Positions 8,505 to 17,984 are shown, counted from the first letter of the stretch. The stretch: 64,000 nt of DNA from Chlorogloeopsis sp038404745 (GCF_038404745.2 NZ_JAYKTT020000012.1:1-64000); one strand, 5' to 3'. Notes: a model not told the origin generated them from the letters alone. Program-made: numbers and translations.

Positions 8505-10781
8505 TTATTCGTCAATTTGTCCGACACGACGGATATTAAGAATATCGCTCATTTTCTTAATTTGAACGAATATATGTTCCAATTGAGCGCGATCGCGGAT
8601 TTCGATCCCCAAATCAATTAATGCCGGTTGACCAAAAGCAGTTTTTACATTAGCATGGCGGACGTTGATACCTTGATCGCTTAGTCGCGACAAAATATCT
8701 TTTAACACTCCCACCCGATCCAAAGCTTCAATTTGCACGTTTACCTGATAAGTTTGAGGACGACCGTTATTTTCTGCTGCTTGATTCCAACTTACTGGTA
8801 CAAGGCGATCACACTCTACTTTTTCTACGTTGTGACATCCTTGGCGATGGATGGAAATTCCCTTACCCCGCGTAACTACACCAATAATTTGTTCGCCAGG
8901 GATAGGAGTACAACACCCAGCCAAATAATACATCAATCCTTCAACTCCCACAATTGGCGAATCAGTAGAGCGTGAAGTCGTCGTGGTTCCATCTCTTAGT
9001 GCGGCTTTGGCTGTAGTTGGCAGATTTGGGGGAATCTCAGGTTCATTAACTACAGGCTGTTGTGCCTTTACGATTTCTCGCCAACGGTTAAGTACTAAAT
9101 TTAGGGTTACTTCTCCATAGCCCAAACCAGCAAGCAAATCTTCAACAGAATGGTAGTTACACTTTTCTGCTACCGCCTGCATTGGCTCTGACTTCAAGAA
9201 ACTATCAAAACCTGTTTTGCCGAGTTCTTTTTCTAAAATTTCTTTACCGCGAGCCACATTTTCTTCCCGGCGCGATCGCTTGTACCACTGCTTAATCCGG
9301 TTTTTAGCTGCACTTGTCCTGACAAAATTTAACCAATCCAAACTAGGATGGCTATTTTTTTGAGTAATAATATCAACTATGTCACCATTGTGCAGTCGTG
9401 TCGAAAGTGGAACCATCCTCCCGTTTACCCTAGCTCCGGCACAGTGGTTTCCAACTTCTGTGTGAATGCGATAAGCAAAATCCACTGTAGTAGAACCGGG
9501 GTTCAAAGCAACTAAATCTCCCTTTGGAGTGAAGACATAAACATCATCTTCAAATAGATTATCTTTGATGCTCTCTAAATATTCTTGAGCATCTTTGAGA
9601 TCGTTTTGCCATTCTAGTAACTGCCGCAACCAAGTAAATTTTTCATCTGCCGCATTTAAATGCGTAATGTTAGAACCGCCAGTTTCTTTATACTTCCAGT
9701 GAGCCGCGATCCCGTACTCGGCGATTCGATGCATCTCCAGTGTTCTGATTTGCACTTCCAAAGGTCGTCCCCAAGGCCCAATCACTCCAGTATGCAGCGA
9801 TTGATAGCGATTGGGCTTGGGCAGACCAATATAATCTTTAAATCTACCAGGAATTGGACGAAATACATCGTGAACTACTGCCAGAGCACGATAACACTCT
9901 TCATTAGTTTGAACAATTATCCGCAGTGCTGCCAGATCATAAATTTCGTGAAACTCCTTATTTTGGCGCTGCATCTTCTGGTAGATACTATAAAGATGCT
10001 TGGGACGCCCGCTGATATCGAGACAACGAATTCCTGCTTCTGCCAGTCGTTCTCGCAAAGTTTCAGAAACTTTATCCAATCTCTCTTCTCGTGCCGTTCT
10101 TTTTTCCGAAACCAGCTGCTGAATTTGGCGAAAAGGCTCAGGTTCCAAATACTTAAACGCCAAATCTTCCAATTCCCATTTAAAACGCCAAATCCCCAAG
10201 CGATTGGCTAGGGGAGCAAAAATTTCCCTTGTTTCTAAAGCAGTGCGTCGGCGTTTTTCATCTGGCATAAATTCTAATGTTCGCATATTATGCAAGCGAT
10301 CTGCCAACTTCACCACAATCACGCGGATATCCTGCGCCATTGCTAAAAACATCCGCCGAAAATTTTCCGCTTGGCTTTCTGTTTTACTTTTGAAGTTAAT
10401 TTTAGAAAGCTTAGTCACTCCTTCGACTAAACACCTAACTTCTGCCCCAAAACGCTGTTCTATATCTTCAATTGTGACATCTGTATCCTCAACTACATCA
10501 TGTAAAAATCCAGCTGCTATCATAGCAGCACTGCCTCCTAAATCATGTAGCATTCCAGCAACAGCAATCGGATGACAAATGTAAGGTTCTCCTGACTTGC
10601 GGTATTGCCCTTGATGCAACTGATAGGCAAATCGAAATGCACGGCAAATTAAATCTGTATCATAGTACTTTCGGTCTTCTTCTGTTTCACCACCGCTCGT
10701 AGATGGTGCGTATAAGCAACTCTTGAGCCATTCTGGAAGAGTAATATCCGTTGGTTCGTTGACAACTGTGGTGCTCATCAT
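8505..10781 (-). CDS. spoT: Bifunctional (p)ppGpp synthetase/hydrolase RelA/SpoT
   Basis: 758 residues with the full Rel architecture. An N-terminal HD hydrolase domain carries FRFAYQLHQGQYRKSGEPYI, then GFLHDVVEDT with the metal-binding HD pair. The synthetase domain contains GRFKDYIGLPKPNRYQSLHT and EVQIRTLEMHRIAEYGIAAH. A TGS domain follows at about 400-460 (DDVYVFTPKGDLVALNPGST), then a conserved Cys/His region (GCCTPIPGEQIIG), and an ACT domain in the last 75 residues (VGVLKDILSRLSDQGINV). Both active sites look intact, so it should make and degrade the stringent alarmone in the cytoplasm, as the single long Rel of cyanobacteria does. Two ATGs are adjacent (10781 and 10778), with no way to choose between them. 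Confidence 0.95.
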   Translation of the reverse strand: MMSTTVVNEPTDITLPEWLKSCLYAPSTSGGETEEDRKYYDTDLICRAFRFAYQLHQGQYRKSGEPYICHPIAVAGMLHDLGGSAAMIAAGFLHDVVEDTDVTIEDIEQRFGAEVRCLVEGVTKLSKINFKSKTESQAENFRRMFLAMAQDIRVIVVKLADRLHNMRTLEFMPDEKRRRTALETREIFAPLANRLGIWRFKWELEDLAFKYLEPEPFRQIQQLVSEKRTAREERLDKVSETLRERLAEAGIRCLDISGRPKHLYSIYQKMQRQNKEFHEIYDLAALRIIVQTNEECYRALAVVHDVFRPIPGRFKDYIGLPKPNRYQSLHTGVIGPWGRPLEVQIRTLEMHRIAEYGIAAHWKYKETGGSNITHLNAADEKFTWLRQLLEWQNDLKDAQEYLESIKDNLFEDDVYVFTPKGDLVALNPGSTTVDFAYRIHTEVGNHCAGARVNGRMVPLSTRLHNGDIVDIITQKNSHPSLDWLNFVRTSAAKNRIKQWYKRSRREENVARGKEILEKELGKTGFDSFLKSEPMQAVAEKCNYHSVEDLLAGLGYGEVTLNLVLNRWREIVKAQQPVVNEPEIPPNLPTTAKAALRDGTTTTSRSTDSPIVGVEGLMYYLAGCCTPIPGEQIIGVVTRGKGISIHRQGCHNVEKVECDRLVPVSWNQAAENNGRPQTYQVNVQIEALDRVGVLKDILSRLSDQGINVRHANVKTAFGQPALIDLGIEIRDRAQLEHIFVQIKKMSDILNIRRVGQIDE

Positions 10782-11141
10782 AGGATCGGAACTGAGGGTG
10801 ATTGGTGGTTACGAGGGAAGGGTTTAGCAAAAAAGTTGCTGTATGAGCGAGGTTTGATTGGCGAAACCCACCTTTATAGGGAATTAGATGCAATTGACGA
10901 CATCACTGCCAAAAGAATTTGCCGTTGATACGCAAAGCCCAAAAGCGATCGCAGAATGATTGCTCGTAAAGTTTGTGGAAATCGTCCTGTTCATACTTCA
11001 AGCATAATCATCCCGAAAATCGATTGATGATAAATCAAGCCCTAAACTATAATTTTTAGGGCAACAAGATAAGCTAAAGGCTAAAATTTTTATTGTATAA
11101 GAAAGATTACTTGACATTAATAGTATCTCAATCAGCGCTGA
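10782..11141. promoter_or_regulatory. Divergent intergenic region between relA/spoT and patD-like gene
   Basis: 360 bases that must carry promoters for both divergent genes. I see one TTGACA at 11111-11116 but no well-placed -10 box. GTA at 11095-11097 and TAC at 11108-11110 are separated by 10 bases rather than the 8 expected for an NtcA site. A short HIP1-containing stretch lies at 10944-10952. No gene or strong hairpin. Confidence 0.35.
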
Positions 11142-11480
11142 ATGTCTTTCCATCAGGACAAATATCAAACCTTCGCAACATTATTGGAGCAATTCCATTC
11201 TGAGGTTGTTACTAAACAACTAGATGCACCCGGAATGCAGCAGCACCTTGTCTCGTTAAAGCAATTTTTTCAGCAGCAAATTTTACCTTTGACAGAAGAA
11301 AAATCACGAGAGCAATCCTATCGAACAGAAATGAGCAAGCAATTGCGTCTATTAGAAATCGATGTGATGTTTTACCAAGGAGCGCGCCAATCTGCTACTG
11401 CATCCGAGCGACGCAAAACTATAAGCGATCGCTTGACAACACTTACAGATTACTGTAAAGCGATTTTGCAACTACAATAA
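11142..11480 (+). CDS. patD: PatD-like heterocyst frequency control protein
   Basis: 112 residues, all-helical, soluble and close in length to PatD of Anabaena (about 110-115). Resemblance covers the N-terminal QDKYQTFATLLEQFHSEV segment, the central LKQFFQQQILPLTEEKSREQ, and the C-terminal SKQLRLLEIDVMFYQGARQS followed by RRKTISDRLTTLTDYCKAIL. In Anabaena PatD is known from genetics to tune heterocyst frequency, is NtcA-regulated and is linked with FtsZ; that role is family knowledge, not shown here. I recognise the family from memory of the sequence, so the name is probable rather than certain. It is transcribed alone and divergently from relA/spoT. Confidence 0.7.
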   Translation: MSFHQDKYQTFATLLEQFHSEVVTKQLDAPGMQQHLVSLKQFFQQQILPLTEEKSREQSYRTEMSKQLRLLEIDVMFYQGARQSATASERRKTISDRLTTLTDYCKAILQLQ

Positions 11481-11826
11481 CCATAGAATCACCTGGGTAG
11501 TAGGAGTTTTTGTTGTCAAGATTTTATGATATTCAAGATGAAAGACAAGGTATACGATTTATACCATGAAAATGCTATTTGAGAGCAAAAATATTACTTA
11601 TTAGATTAACAAAAACCAGTACTTTCTGGGAAGTTATCTTTATATCACTACGCTAATCTATAACACTCTCAATTCCGATTATAGCTTAGTAGGGAATACT
11701 TCTGCGCTGAAAGAAAAAGTAATAAGATTAAGACCAAAGAATTAGATAAACAAATATATACTATCAGAAACTAAGTACTAAATGGATAAATTGGACTTCT
11801 CTAATTTTCCCTATAAGTACTTTAAT
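11481..11826. other. Intergenic, nothing recognisable
   Basis: 346 AT-rich bases between the PatD-like gene and the end of the convergent SRPBCC gene. No open frame, strong hairpin or repeat with a partner elsewhere in the window was found. Confidence 0.5.
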
Positions 11827-12354
11827 TCAACTGTTATTTTTCTCTAAATATTGACGTACTCCCTCGCTCAATTGCAACAGATTGGGTTCAATTTTTTTAG
11901 CAAGAAAATCTTGGACTAAATGCACTACACTGCGAACAAGGAATTGAGGAACTCCCTTGATTTCCTTGGGATCAATAATTAGTTCACCACGACTCTCTAC
12001 AATCGTTGTATTACCATCTGCAAGGAAGCGGTTCTTCCCCGCGCAATGAACTGCTTCGCTAAAGGCGTGGGTTTTTATTTGCCATTCCACAATCAACTTA
12101 TCCTCATACCACGTGTTGTATTCTGTCCAGGAGAGCATATCTTCACTAATTACTGCCCTTGCCGCTACTGGAATTTCTCCACCTCCATGCCACTCATTGA
12201 CACTGTGAACTAATCCATCTTCCTCACTACGAGATTTCACTTGAATGGAACGTACATTCGGCATATAGGGAATAAGTTCAACTAGCTTGTCGCGATAGGT
12301 AGTATAGACAAGGGAGCATGGGAAAGGAATGCGTGAATCAGCAGAAATGAGCAT
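11827..12354 (-). CDS. SRPBCC (START-like) family protein
   Basis: 175 residues with the layout of a START/Bet v1 fold lipid- or ligand-binding protein. An N-terminal strand ISADSRIPFPCSLVYTTYRD is followed by a helix (LVELIPYMPNVRSIQ), a curved sheet with alternating hydrophobics (EDKLIVEWQIKTHAF, TTIVESRGELIID) and a long C-terminal helix (VPQFLVRSVVHLVQDFLAKK) covering the pocket. No catalytic motif can be defined for this superfamily, and the ligand is unknown. ATG at 12354; soluble, no signal peptide. It runs co-directionally with, and 211 bases downstream of, the DUF5132 gene. Confidence 0.75.
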   Translation of the reverse strand: MLISADSRIPFPCSLVYTTYRDKLVELIPYMPNVRSIQVKSRSEEDGLVHSVNEWHGGGEIPVAARAVISEDMLSWTEYNTWYEDKLIVEWQIKTHAFSEAVHCAGKNRFLADGNTTIVESRGELIIDPKEIKGVPQFLVRSVVHLVQDFLAKKIEPNLLQLSEGVRQYLEKNNS

Positions 12355-12565
12355 TGGTTGATTTATTTTGGATTTAAGGCTTAATACAGCATAAATAAAA
12401 CAATATTACTAAGAGCATAGCGTCTGCAACTGGGAACTTTTGCATAAAGTGTCAATAGCAATTAAAAAAAGGATGGGTAAAATCTCCATCCTTGAAAATC
12501 ATCTTCGATAGTGATGCGAAAGTTCACTGCAAAATTCGAGATTAGCATGGCTCTTCCTTGAGTCA

Positions 12566-12850
12566 TCAAGCCTGAGTCTCTTCAATCGGTTCAGCTGACT
12601 TCATGCGCGACTCACCAAGTTCAGCCCTTGCTTCTGCGACAATATCTTCCCAAGTTTCGCCAACTTCTGCGATCGCTCCCCTGCTCTTTTCATAGAAAAT
12701 GATTCCACCTTTGATAATTCCCTTGGCAATAGGCTTACCAACACCAGCTAACACTGGCAAGAACACAGGCAGAAGCACAACTCCTAAAATACCTGTAACA
12801 CCAAGATTTTCGGCTACATCTCCAACATCTGGTAAAACTTTAACTCCCAT
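12566..12850 (-). CDS. DUF5132 family membrane protein (copy 1)
   Basis: 94 residues. A hydrophobic segment (GILGVVLLPVFLPVLAGV) is followed by GKPIAKGIIKGGIIFYEKSR and the acidic helix GETWEDIVAEARAELGESR. The last two blocks are nearly identical to those of the second DUF5132 gene at 34502-34798, so the two are paralogues. The family has no established biochemical role; members often sit beside HMA-domain P-type ATPases, as the second copy does here. Start ATG at 12850 is preceded on its strand by 'aagagaggtaaaaacact', a good ribosome site. A 520-base AT-rich gap lies upstream. Confidence 0.8.
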   Translation of the reverse strand: MGVKVLPDVGDVAENLGVTGILGVVLLPVFLPVLAGVGKPIAKGIIKGGIIFYEKSRGAIAEVGETWEDIVAEARAELGESRMKSAEPIEETQA

Positions 12851-13369
12851 AGTGTTTTTACCTCTCTTATTCTTACAACTTTATTTTATTACTGTTAAAG
12901 TAATAAATCTCACAAAATAGTTTATTTAATATCGTGAAAAAATATTAAATAATATTGCTGTTTGTCGATATTAGTAGCAAGCGTTAAAGTTAAAATAATA
13001 CACAGAAATAACAGTAATAACTTCTAATTAAATTAGATTCATCAAAAATTTAATCTAGATTTTTATATTTATATTAAATTAGATAATTTTAAATAAATCG
13101 GATAATATCTAACTTTTAAATTTGATTCTTCATCTAATATTAATTAAAAATATTAGATATAATTTTTAGAACAAAAATCTAGTTGAATGGATAATTGATT
13201 TGAGAAAATACTGATTTCATAAATGACAAATATTTTTTCAAAGATGAATTATTATACAAAGTATAATAGAAGCCTGTAAAAATAAAGATACATAGACAAC
13301 AAGCATCACGAATATAATCTGATACATTATCTAAAACTTATAACTTCAACGCCAATAACTAAATAAAGT
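12851..13369. other. AT-rich intergenic region, probable promoter zone
   Basis: 519 bases, much richer in A+T than its surroundings, with repeated 'aattaaatt', 'ttagat' and 'taaaat' patterns around 13015-13160. It lies between two divergent genes (DUF5132 and the ABC ATPase), so it must contain both promoters, but no clear -35/-10 pair could be selected. No gene was seen. Confidence 0.4.
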
Positions 13370-15136
13370 ATGAGTAACGCCTTATTTACTATCGAACATT
13401 TGCGGGTTGCCTATCCTCATCGTAGCGACGAAGAAACACATTGGGCAGTTGATGATGTTTCTTTTAACCTGCAACCAGGCGAAAAAATGGGATTAGTGGG
13501 AGAATCAGGATGTGGTAAGTCAACTTTGGGAAGAGCAGCAATGCGGTTGCTACCACCATCCACTCGCGTTGAAGGACAAGTCACATTTCAAGGACAATCG
13601 GTGTTTGCTTTAACACCAACTCCAATGCGCAAGTTTCGAGGAGAGGCAGTAGCGTTGGTGTTTCAAGATCCCATGACACGTCTCGATCCTTTGATGACTA
13701 TAGGTAACCACTGTATCGAGACGCTAAAGGCGCACTCTCCGAAATTATCAACACGGGAAGCTAAAGAAAAGGCGATCGCTACTTTGGCAAAGGTTAATAT
13801 TCCCGCCAGTCGCTGGAACCAGTACCCCCATGAATTTAGTGGAGGAATGCGACAACGAGTAGCAATTGCCCTAGCTTTGTTATTGCAACCGAAGATGATT
13901 GTTGCCGATGAACCAACCACTAGCTTAGATGTCACTGTAGCAGCACAGATTTTGCAAGAACTGACACGACTGTGTGCCGAAGAAAATATGGCACTACTAC
14001 TGATCTCCCACGATTTAGCAATGGTAGCAGAGTATTGCGATCGCATTGGCGTTATGTATGACGGCAAAATGGTGGAAATGGGTACCACCGAATCTGTATT
14101 TAAACAACCCCAACACGAATACACGCGATCGCTCCTAAAAGCGGCTTTGCATATTCAGGCAGGAGAAGGAACGGACACGGGGAATCAAGAGGACACCCAG
14201 ACACCCAGACACGGGGAATCAAGAGGACACCCAGACACGGGGACACCCAGACACCCAGACATGGGGAATATGAATAAAAGTTTCTCCGCGTCACCGCGTC
14301 TTACTGTCTGTGCGTCTTCCTCCCAATCCCCAATTTTGCGCGTCGTAGACTTAAAACAGCACTATACAATCGAGCCTAACTTAATTGAACGCTTGTTCAA
14401 AGGGCAATCTCAGACAATTAAAGCAGTAGATGGCATTAATCTCGAATTATATCCTGGAGAAATTTTAGGATTAGTCGGGGAGTCTGGTTGCGGCAAAAGT
14501 ACTTTATCGCGGACAATTTTGCAGTTAATTCCTCCTACTGCTGGAAAAGTCGAGTTTTTAGGAAAGGAGATCACTCACCTATCCCGGCAGGAAATGCGCA
14601 CCCAAAGGCGACAAATGCAAATGGTGTTTCAAGATCCCCATGCCTGCCTAAATCCAGCGATGACAGTAGGGCAAAGCATTACAGATCCATTGTTGATTCA
14701 TAAGCTAGCTACTCCCACAGAAGCAAAAAAACAGGTTTTTTGGATGCTGGAGAAAGTAGGCTTAAAACCTCCAGAAGTTTACTATCAGCGTTATGCCTCA
14801 GATTTATCTGGGGGGCAGCAGCAAAGAGTGGCAATTGCTCGTGCTTTAATTACTCATCCGAAACTTTTGATTTGTGATGAACCTGTAAGTATGTTAGACG
14901 CTAGTGTGCAGTCGCAAGTGCTGGATTTGATGCTGGAATTAAAAGCAGAGTTTGAATTGACGTATTTGTTTATCACTCACGATCTGTGGTTAGCGAGATT
15001 TTTATGCGATCGCATTGCCGTCATGAATGGTGGCAAGATTGTCGAAATTGGCTCCACAAAAGAAATTTTTGCTAATCCCCAGCATCCTTACACCAAAACT
15101 TTACTAGCCGCCGCTCCCTTGTTAGCACGAGCCTGA
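13370..15136 (+). CDS. Fused two-domain oligopeptide/dipeptide ABC transporter ATPase (DppD-DppF type)
   Basis: 588 residues comprising two complete ABC ATPase domains. Domain 1 (about 5-255) has Walker A GESGCGKSTLGRAA, signature SGGMRQRVAIALAL and Walker B MIVADEPTTSLD. Domain 2 (about 328-585) has GESGCGKSTLSRTI, SGGQQQRVAIARAL and LLICDEPVSMLD. All catalytic elements are present, so this should energise import of peptides or similar solutes; no permease or binding-protein gene is nearby. The linker (about 262-325) is odd: rich in G, T, D, P, S and H, with GNQEDTQTPRHGESRGHPDT, and encoded by a dispersed DNA repeat that lies in-frame. An inverted copy is found at 15680-15758. The downstream GNAT gene starts 3 bases after the stop. 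Confidence 0.9.
   Translation: MSNALFTIEHLRVAYPHRSDEETHWAVDDVSFNLQPGEKMGLVGESGCGKSTLGRAAMRLLPPSTRVEGQVTFQGQSVFALTPTPMRKFRGEAVALVFQDPMTRLDPLMTIGNHCIETLKAHSPKLSTREAKEKAIATLAKVNIPASRWNQYPHEFSGGMRQRVAIALALLLQPKMIVADEPTTSLDVTVAAQILQELTRLCAEENMALLLISHDLAMVAEYCDRIGVMYDGKMVEMGTTESVFKQPQHEYTRSLLKAALHIQAGEGTDTGNQEDTQTPRHGESRGHPDTGTPRHPDMGNMNKSFSASPRLTVCASSSQSPILRVVDLKQHYTIEPNLIERLFKGQSQTIKAVDGINLELYPGEILGLVGESGCGKSTLSRTILQLIPPTAGKVEFLGKEITHLSRQEMRTQRRQMQMVFQDPHACLNPAMTVGQSITDPLLIHKLATPTEAKKQVFWMLEKVGLKPPEVYYQRYASDLSGGQQQRVAIARALITHPKLLICDEPVSMLDASVQSQVLDLMLELKAEFELTYLFITHDLWLARFLCDRIAVMNGGKIVEIGSTKEIFANPQHPYTKTLLAAAPLLARA
14263..14334 (+). repeat. Dispersed repeat inside the ABC ATPase linker (inverted arm A)
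   Basis: 72 bases whose reverse complement matches 15680-15758, with one substitution and one 7-base length difference. Just upstream (14163-14262) is a tandem of 'gacacccagacacggggaatcaagag' units. The sequence is translated in frame as part of the inter-domain linker. Related low-complexity DNA ('gacgcggtgacacggag', 'ccccgcgtcc') occurs outside genes at 25641-25757 and 28799-28852, so the element is mobile or amplified in this genome. Confidence 0.8.
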
Positions 15137-15138
15137 AC

Positions 15139-15648
15139 ATGACACAGAAGGCAGCAACAAATATTCGCCATGCTACCGAAACTGACTTACCAAAAATTGT
15201 GGCAATTTATAATGCTGCAATTCCCAGCCGCATGGCAACCGCTGATTTAGAACCAGTCTCTGTGGAAAGTCGCATCGCTTGGTTTAATGGGCGATCGCCA
15301 CTCAAAAATCCGCTTTGGGTAATTGAAGTAGAGGGTGTAGTAGCTGGATGGCTGAGTTTCCAATCTTTTTACGGACGCCCAGCCTATAATGCCACAGCAG
15401 AAATTAGTATTTACATTGCCCCAGAATATCATCACTGTGGATTGGGAAAGCAACTGCTAACCCAAGCAATCAAACAAAGCTCAACTTTGGGTTTCAAAAA
15501 TTTAGTTTGTTTCATTTTTGCCCACAACCACCCCAGCTTAAAACTGTTTGAGAAATTTGGCTTTCAGCGTTGGGGATACTTACCCAAAGTTGCAGAACTT
15601 GATGAGGTAGAACGTGACTTAGCAATTTTGGGGCTGCGAATTATATAA
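15139..15648 (+). CDS. GNAT-family N-acetyltransferase (phosphinothricin acetyltransferase-like)
   Basis: 169 residues, typical of the PAT/Bar subgroup of GNAT enzymes that acetylate a small amine with acetyl-CoA. Visible features are the N-terminal IRHATETDLPKIVAIYNAAI, the PAT-type FYGRPAYNATAEISIYIAPE, the acetyl-CoA binding loop HCGLGKQLL (Q/RxxGxG/A equivalent) and the C-terminal HNHPSLKLFEKFGFQRWGYL. Substrates in this subgroup are often methionine sulfone/sulfoximine-like compounds; the actual one here is unknown. It begins 3 bases after the ABC ATPase stop and is probably co-transcribed. Both inverted-repeat arms flank the stretch containing this gene and the second ATPase half. Confidence 0.85.
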   Translation: MTQKAATNIRHATETDLPKIVAIYNAAIPSRMATADLEPVSVESRIAWFNGRSPLKNPLWVIEVEGVVAGWLSFQSFYGRPAYNATAEISIYIAPEYHHCGLGKQLLTQAIKQSSTLGFKNLVCFIFAHNHPSLKLFEKFGFQRWGYLPKVAELDEVERDLAILGLRII

Positions 15649-15679
15649 GAAGCAGCGGGCAGTCTATAACTATAGCAAG

Positions 15680-15758
15680 ATTGGGGATTGGTGATTGGGA
15701 GGAAGACGCGCAGACAGTAAGACGCGGTGACGCGGAGAAACTTTTATTCATATTCCCC
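15680..15758 (-). repeat. Inverted copy of the ABC-linker repeat (arm B)
   Basis: 79 bases running attggggattgg...tattcccc; its reverse complement matches 14263-14334 apart from a 7-base insertion (ggtgatt) and one A/G difference. The similarity continues more loosely to about 15790 as 'ccccgtgtcctcttgattcctcg'. It lies in the gap between the GNAT gene and the convergent RNase gene. Confidence 0.8.
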
Positions 15759-15817
15759 GTGTCCCCGTGTCCTCTTGATTCCTCGTATCTCCGTGTCTCT
15801 CCCTACCCTTGTCCTCT

Positions 15818-17878
15818 TTAATGAACCGCAGTCTGTGCTTCTTGATAAATTGTTTCTTGAAACTGAATGACATCTTTGTGCGGATCGGCATGGGCAACTT
15901 TCACTAAAATATGTTCGCCTAGCTTCACAAGACGTCGGAAAGACATTGGCAACTGCAAGCCCAAATCTTCTAAGAGAATTAATGCTAAATTGCTATCTTC
16001 CCTTAACCACATCAGTACTGTTGCTTGCCAACTTATCTCTGGATAACGGCGCAAATATTCTAAAGCCCAATATCTATTAGTTTGCCTTTCCACCATCGTT
16101 GCCTCTTGGGTGATGGTGCTGACAGTTAGCATCACTTCTTTAAGCTGTTCTGCCGAAAAGGGTGGAGCATCACCTCGCAGGTGAGCTTTCAGTTGAAAGT
16201 GAGTCAGCAAGTCACTGTAACGGCGGATCGGAGAAGTCGCTTGTGTATAGGTATTCAACCCCAAACCAGCATGACGCATCGGTGTAATGCTCATCTCACT
16301 CTTGGGCATACAGCGACGCATCGCACAGGCACGAACAAAGCCTGCTGGCAGTTGGAGTAATTCCTCTTCTCTCGGTAATTCTGGTTGTGGTTGACCGCGA
16401 AACGGTAAGGGAATATTATGAGCTTGACCGTAACGGGCAGCAACCTCGCCGGCAACAATCATCATTTCAGCTACTAGTTGCCTTGAGTAAGAGTCATCTA
16501 AAACATATATATTGATATCGTCATCTTTGACTTTAATCATTGCCTCAGGCATATTAATGCTGATGGCTCCTTGATTGTACCGCCAAACTTTGCGCTTATT
16601 TGCCAATCTGGCGATCGCTGCAATTTCTGGTTCTGCTTGTACATCCAACTCCAGCATTTCATCTACATCTTCGTAGGTGAGGCGATAAGTAGGCTTAATT
16701 AAACTGGCGTGGATGCTGTAGTCTTCTACTCCACCTGATTCGTCTAAAATTATACCAAAGCTGAGAGCGTAACAAACCTGACCCTGTACCAAACTCATCG
16801 GCCCGGTTGCCAACACCTCAGGGAACATAGGAATCATCCCCGTCGGTAAATATACTGTACTACCTCGCTTTCTGGCTTCCAGATCCAATTCGTCCTCTGG
16901 CATTAACCAACGAGTAGGATCAGCTATGTGTACCCACAATCTTTCTCGTCCATCTGGAAGTAATTCCCAGCTTAAACCATCATCTATTTCAGTAGTACTT
17001 TCATCATCAATTGTATATACCTTGAGATGGGTGAGATCCAAGCGATTTGTGTCTGGATCTGGTGGTGGAAATTCCAATTGCTGTTGCGCCACTTCTAATA
17101 CCTTGCTGGGGAATTGAACAGGAATTGACGAACGACGCAGAAACAGGTTTTCGTGAGGACTCCACCAACTCAAGTCCACTAATAGTTGAAAAGCTCCTTG
17201 GGGAGTTGCAGAACGTCCCAACATATTCATTGTTTCCAGAACTGGCGCTGGCGGTGGATATGCACGAGCCAGAGACTCATAATTTATACCTACACGCACA
17301 ACATCAGCAAGCAGCGCTGCATATTTTTCCAAGGCTTCCAAACGATGGCGATCATGTCTTTGCCACTCTACTGGTACACCTTTGAGCGCCTGCTCTACAC
17401 GAGCCAAGAATTCCTGCTGTCCTTTAGCTTTAAGTGCCTCTACTTCTAACTGGTGTTTGCGTTCTGCTACTTGAGCTACTGTTCGGGCTTCGTAAGAGTC
17501 TCCCTTTTGCTTGAAATAAATTTTGTCATCTGATAACAAGCAATAAGCAGCATAACATTGAGGCGGTTCTGATTCCGAAAACAGCAGATTAGCCATTTCT
17601 TCTGGCGTGACTGTTTCCCCACTTTCCACCAGTAATTCCCAAGCTACTTCTAAGCTGGATGGATCTAAGTAAGGCTTTACTTCTTCCAGAAAACTGGGAA
17701 TCTGCAAAGGCTTGTAGGTTTCTTTAGTAACTGTATAGGTGATTTGTCGCGGCATGAGACTGTGAGATTGCCCCCGTTCATCTATCACGAACCAACGGGT
17801 TTTACCATCTGGACGATCAACTACAGCCAGACGACGATCGCCACCAATTCTAAATTCAACTAATGTCCCCTTCTCCAC
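15818..17878 (-). CDS. RNase II/R family 3'-5' exoribonuclease (RNB domain)
   Basis: 686 residues. The N-terminal region has an OB-like start MEKGTLVEFRIGGDRRLAVV. The catalytic RNB domain, about 280-600, carries YTIDDESTTEIDDGLSWELL, which supplies the metal-binding aspartates, followed by RLWVHIADPTRWL and the substrate-channel region ATSPIRRYSDLLTHFQLKAH. It should degrade RNA processively from the 3' end in the cytoplasm. It lacks an obvious basic C-terminal S1 tail, so it is nearer RNase II than long RNase R; cyanobacteria commonly have both forms. It lies 106 bases downstream of rpsR on the same strand, the usual cyanobacterial order rpmG-rpsR-RNase, so co-transcription is likely. Confidence 0.9.
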   Translation of the reverse strand: MEKGTLVEFRIGGDRRLAVVDRPDGKTRWFVIDERGQSHSLMPRQITYTVTKETYKPLQIPSFLEEVKPYLDPSSLEVAWELLVESGETVTPEEMANLLFSESEPPQCYAAYCLLSDDKIYFKQKGDSYEARTVAQVAERKHQLEVEALKAKGQQEFLARVEQALKGVPVEWQRHDRHRLEALEKYAALLADVVRVGINYESLARAYPPPAPVLETMNMLGRSATPQGAFQLLVDLSWWSPHENLFLRRSSIPVQFPSKVLEVAQQQLEFPPPDPDTNRLDLTHLKVYTIDDESTTEIDDGLSWELLPDGRERLWVHIADPTRWLMPEDELDLEARKRGSTVYLPTGMIPMFPEVLATGPMSLVQGQVCYALSFGIILDESGGVEDYSIHASLIKPTYRLTYEDVDEMLELDVQAEPEIAAIARLANKRKVWRYNQGAISINMPEAMIKVKDDDINIYVLDDSYSRQLVAEMMIVAGEVAARYGQAHNIPLPFRGQPQPELPREEELLQLPAGFVRACAMRRCMPKSEMSITPMRHAGLGLNTYTQATSPIRRYSDLLTHFQLKAHLRGDAPPFSAEQLKEVMLTVSTITQEATMVERQTNRYWALEYLRRYPEISWQATVLMWLREDSNLALILLEDLGLQLPMSFRRLVKLGEHILVKVAHADPHKDVIQFQETIYQEAQTAVH

Positions 17879-17984
17879 AAGCCTTGCATTTTCTTAAATA
17901 GAGTTTTAAATCTTTGCAATTTTGAGTTTTGAGTTTTGAGTACAAATTAACTCATCACTCAACACTCATCATTCATAAATGTTA

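Noticed and set aside
11095..11110. NtcA-like site GTA...TAC before the PatD-like gene
   Set aside because: Spacing is 10 bases, not the required 8, and no well-placed -10 box follows.
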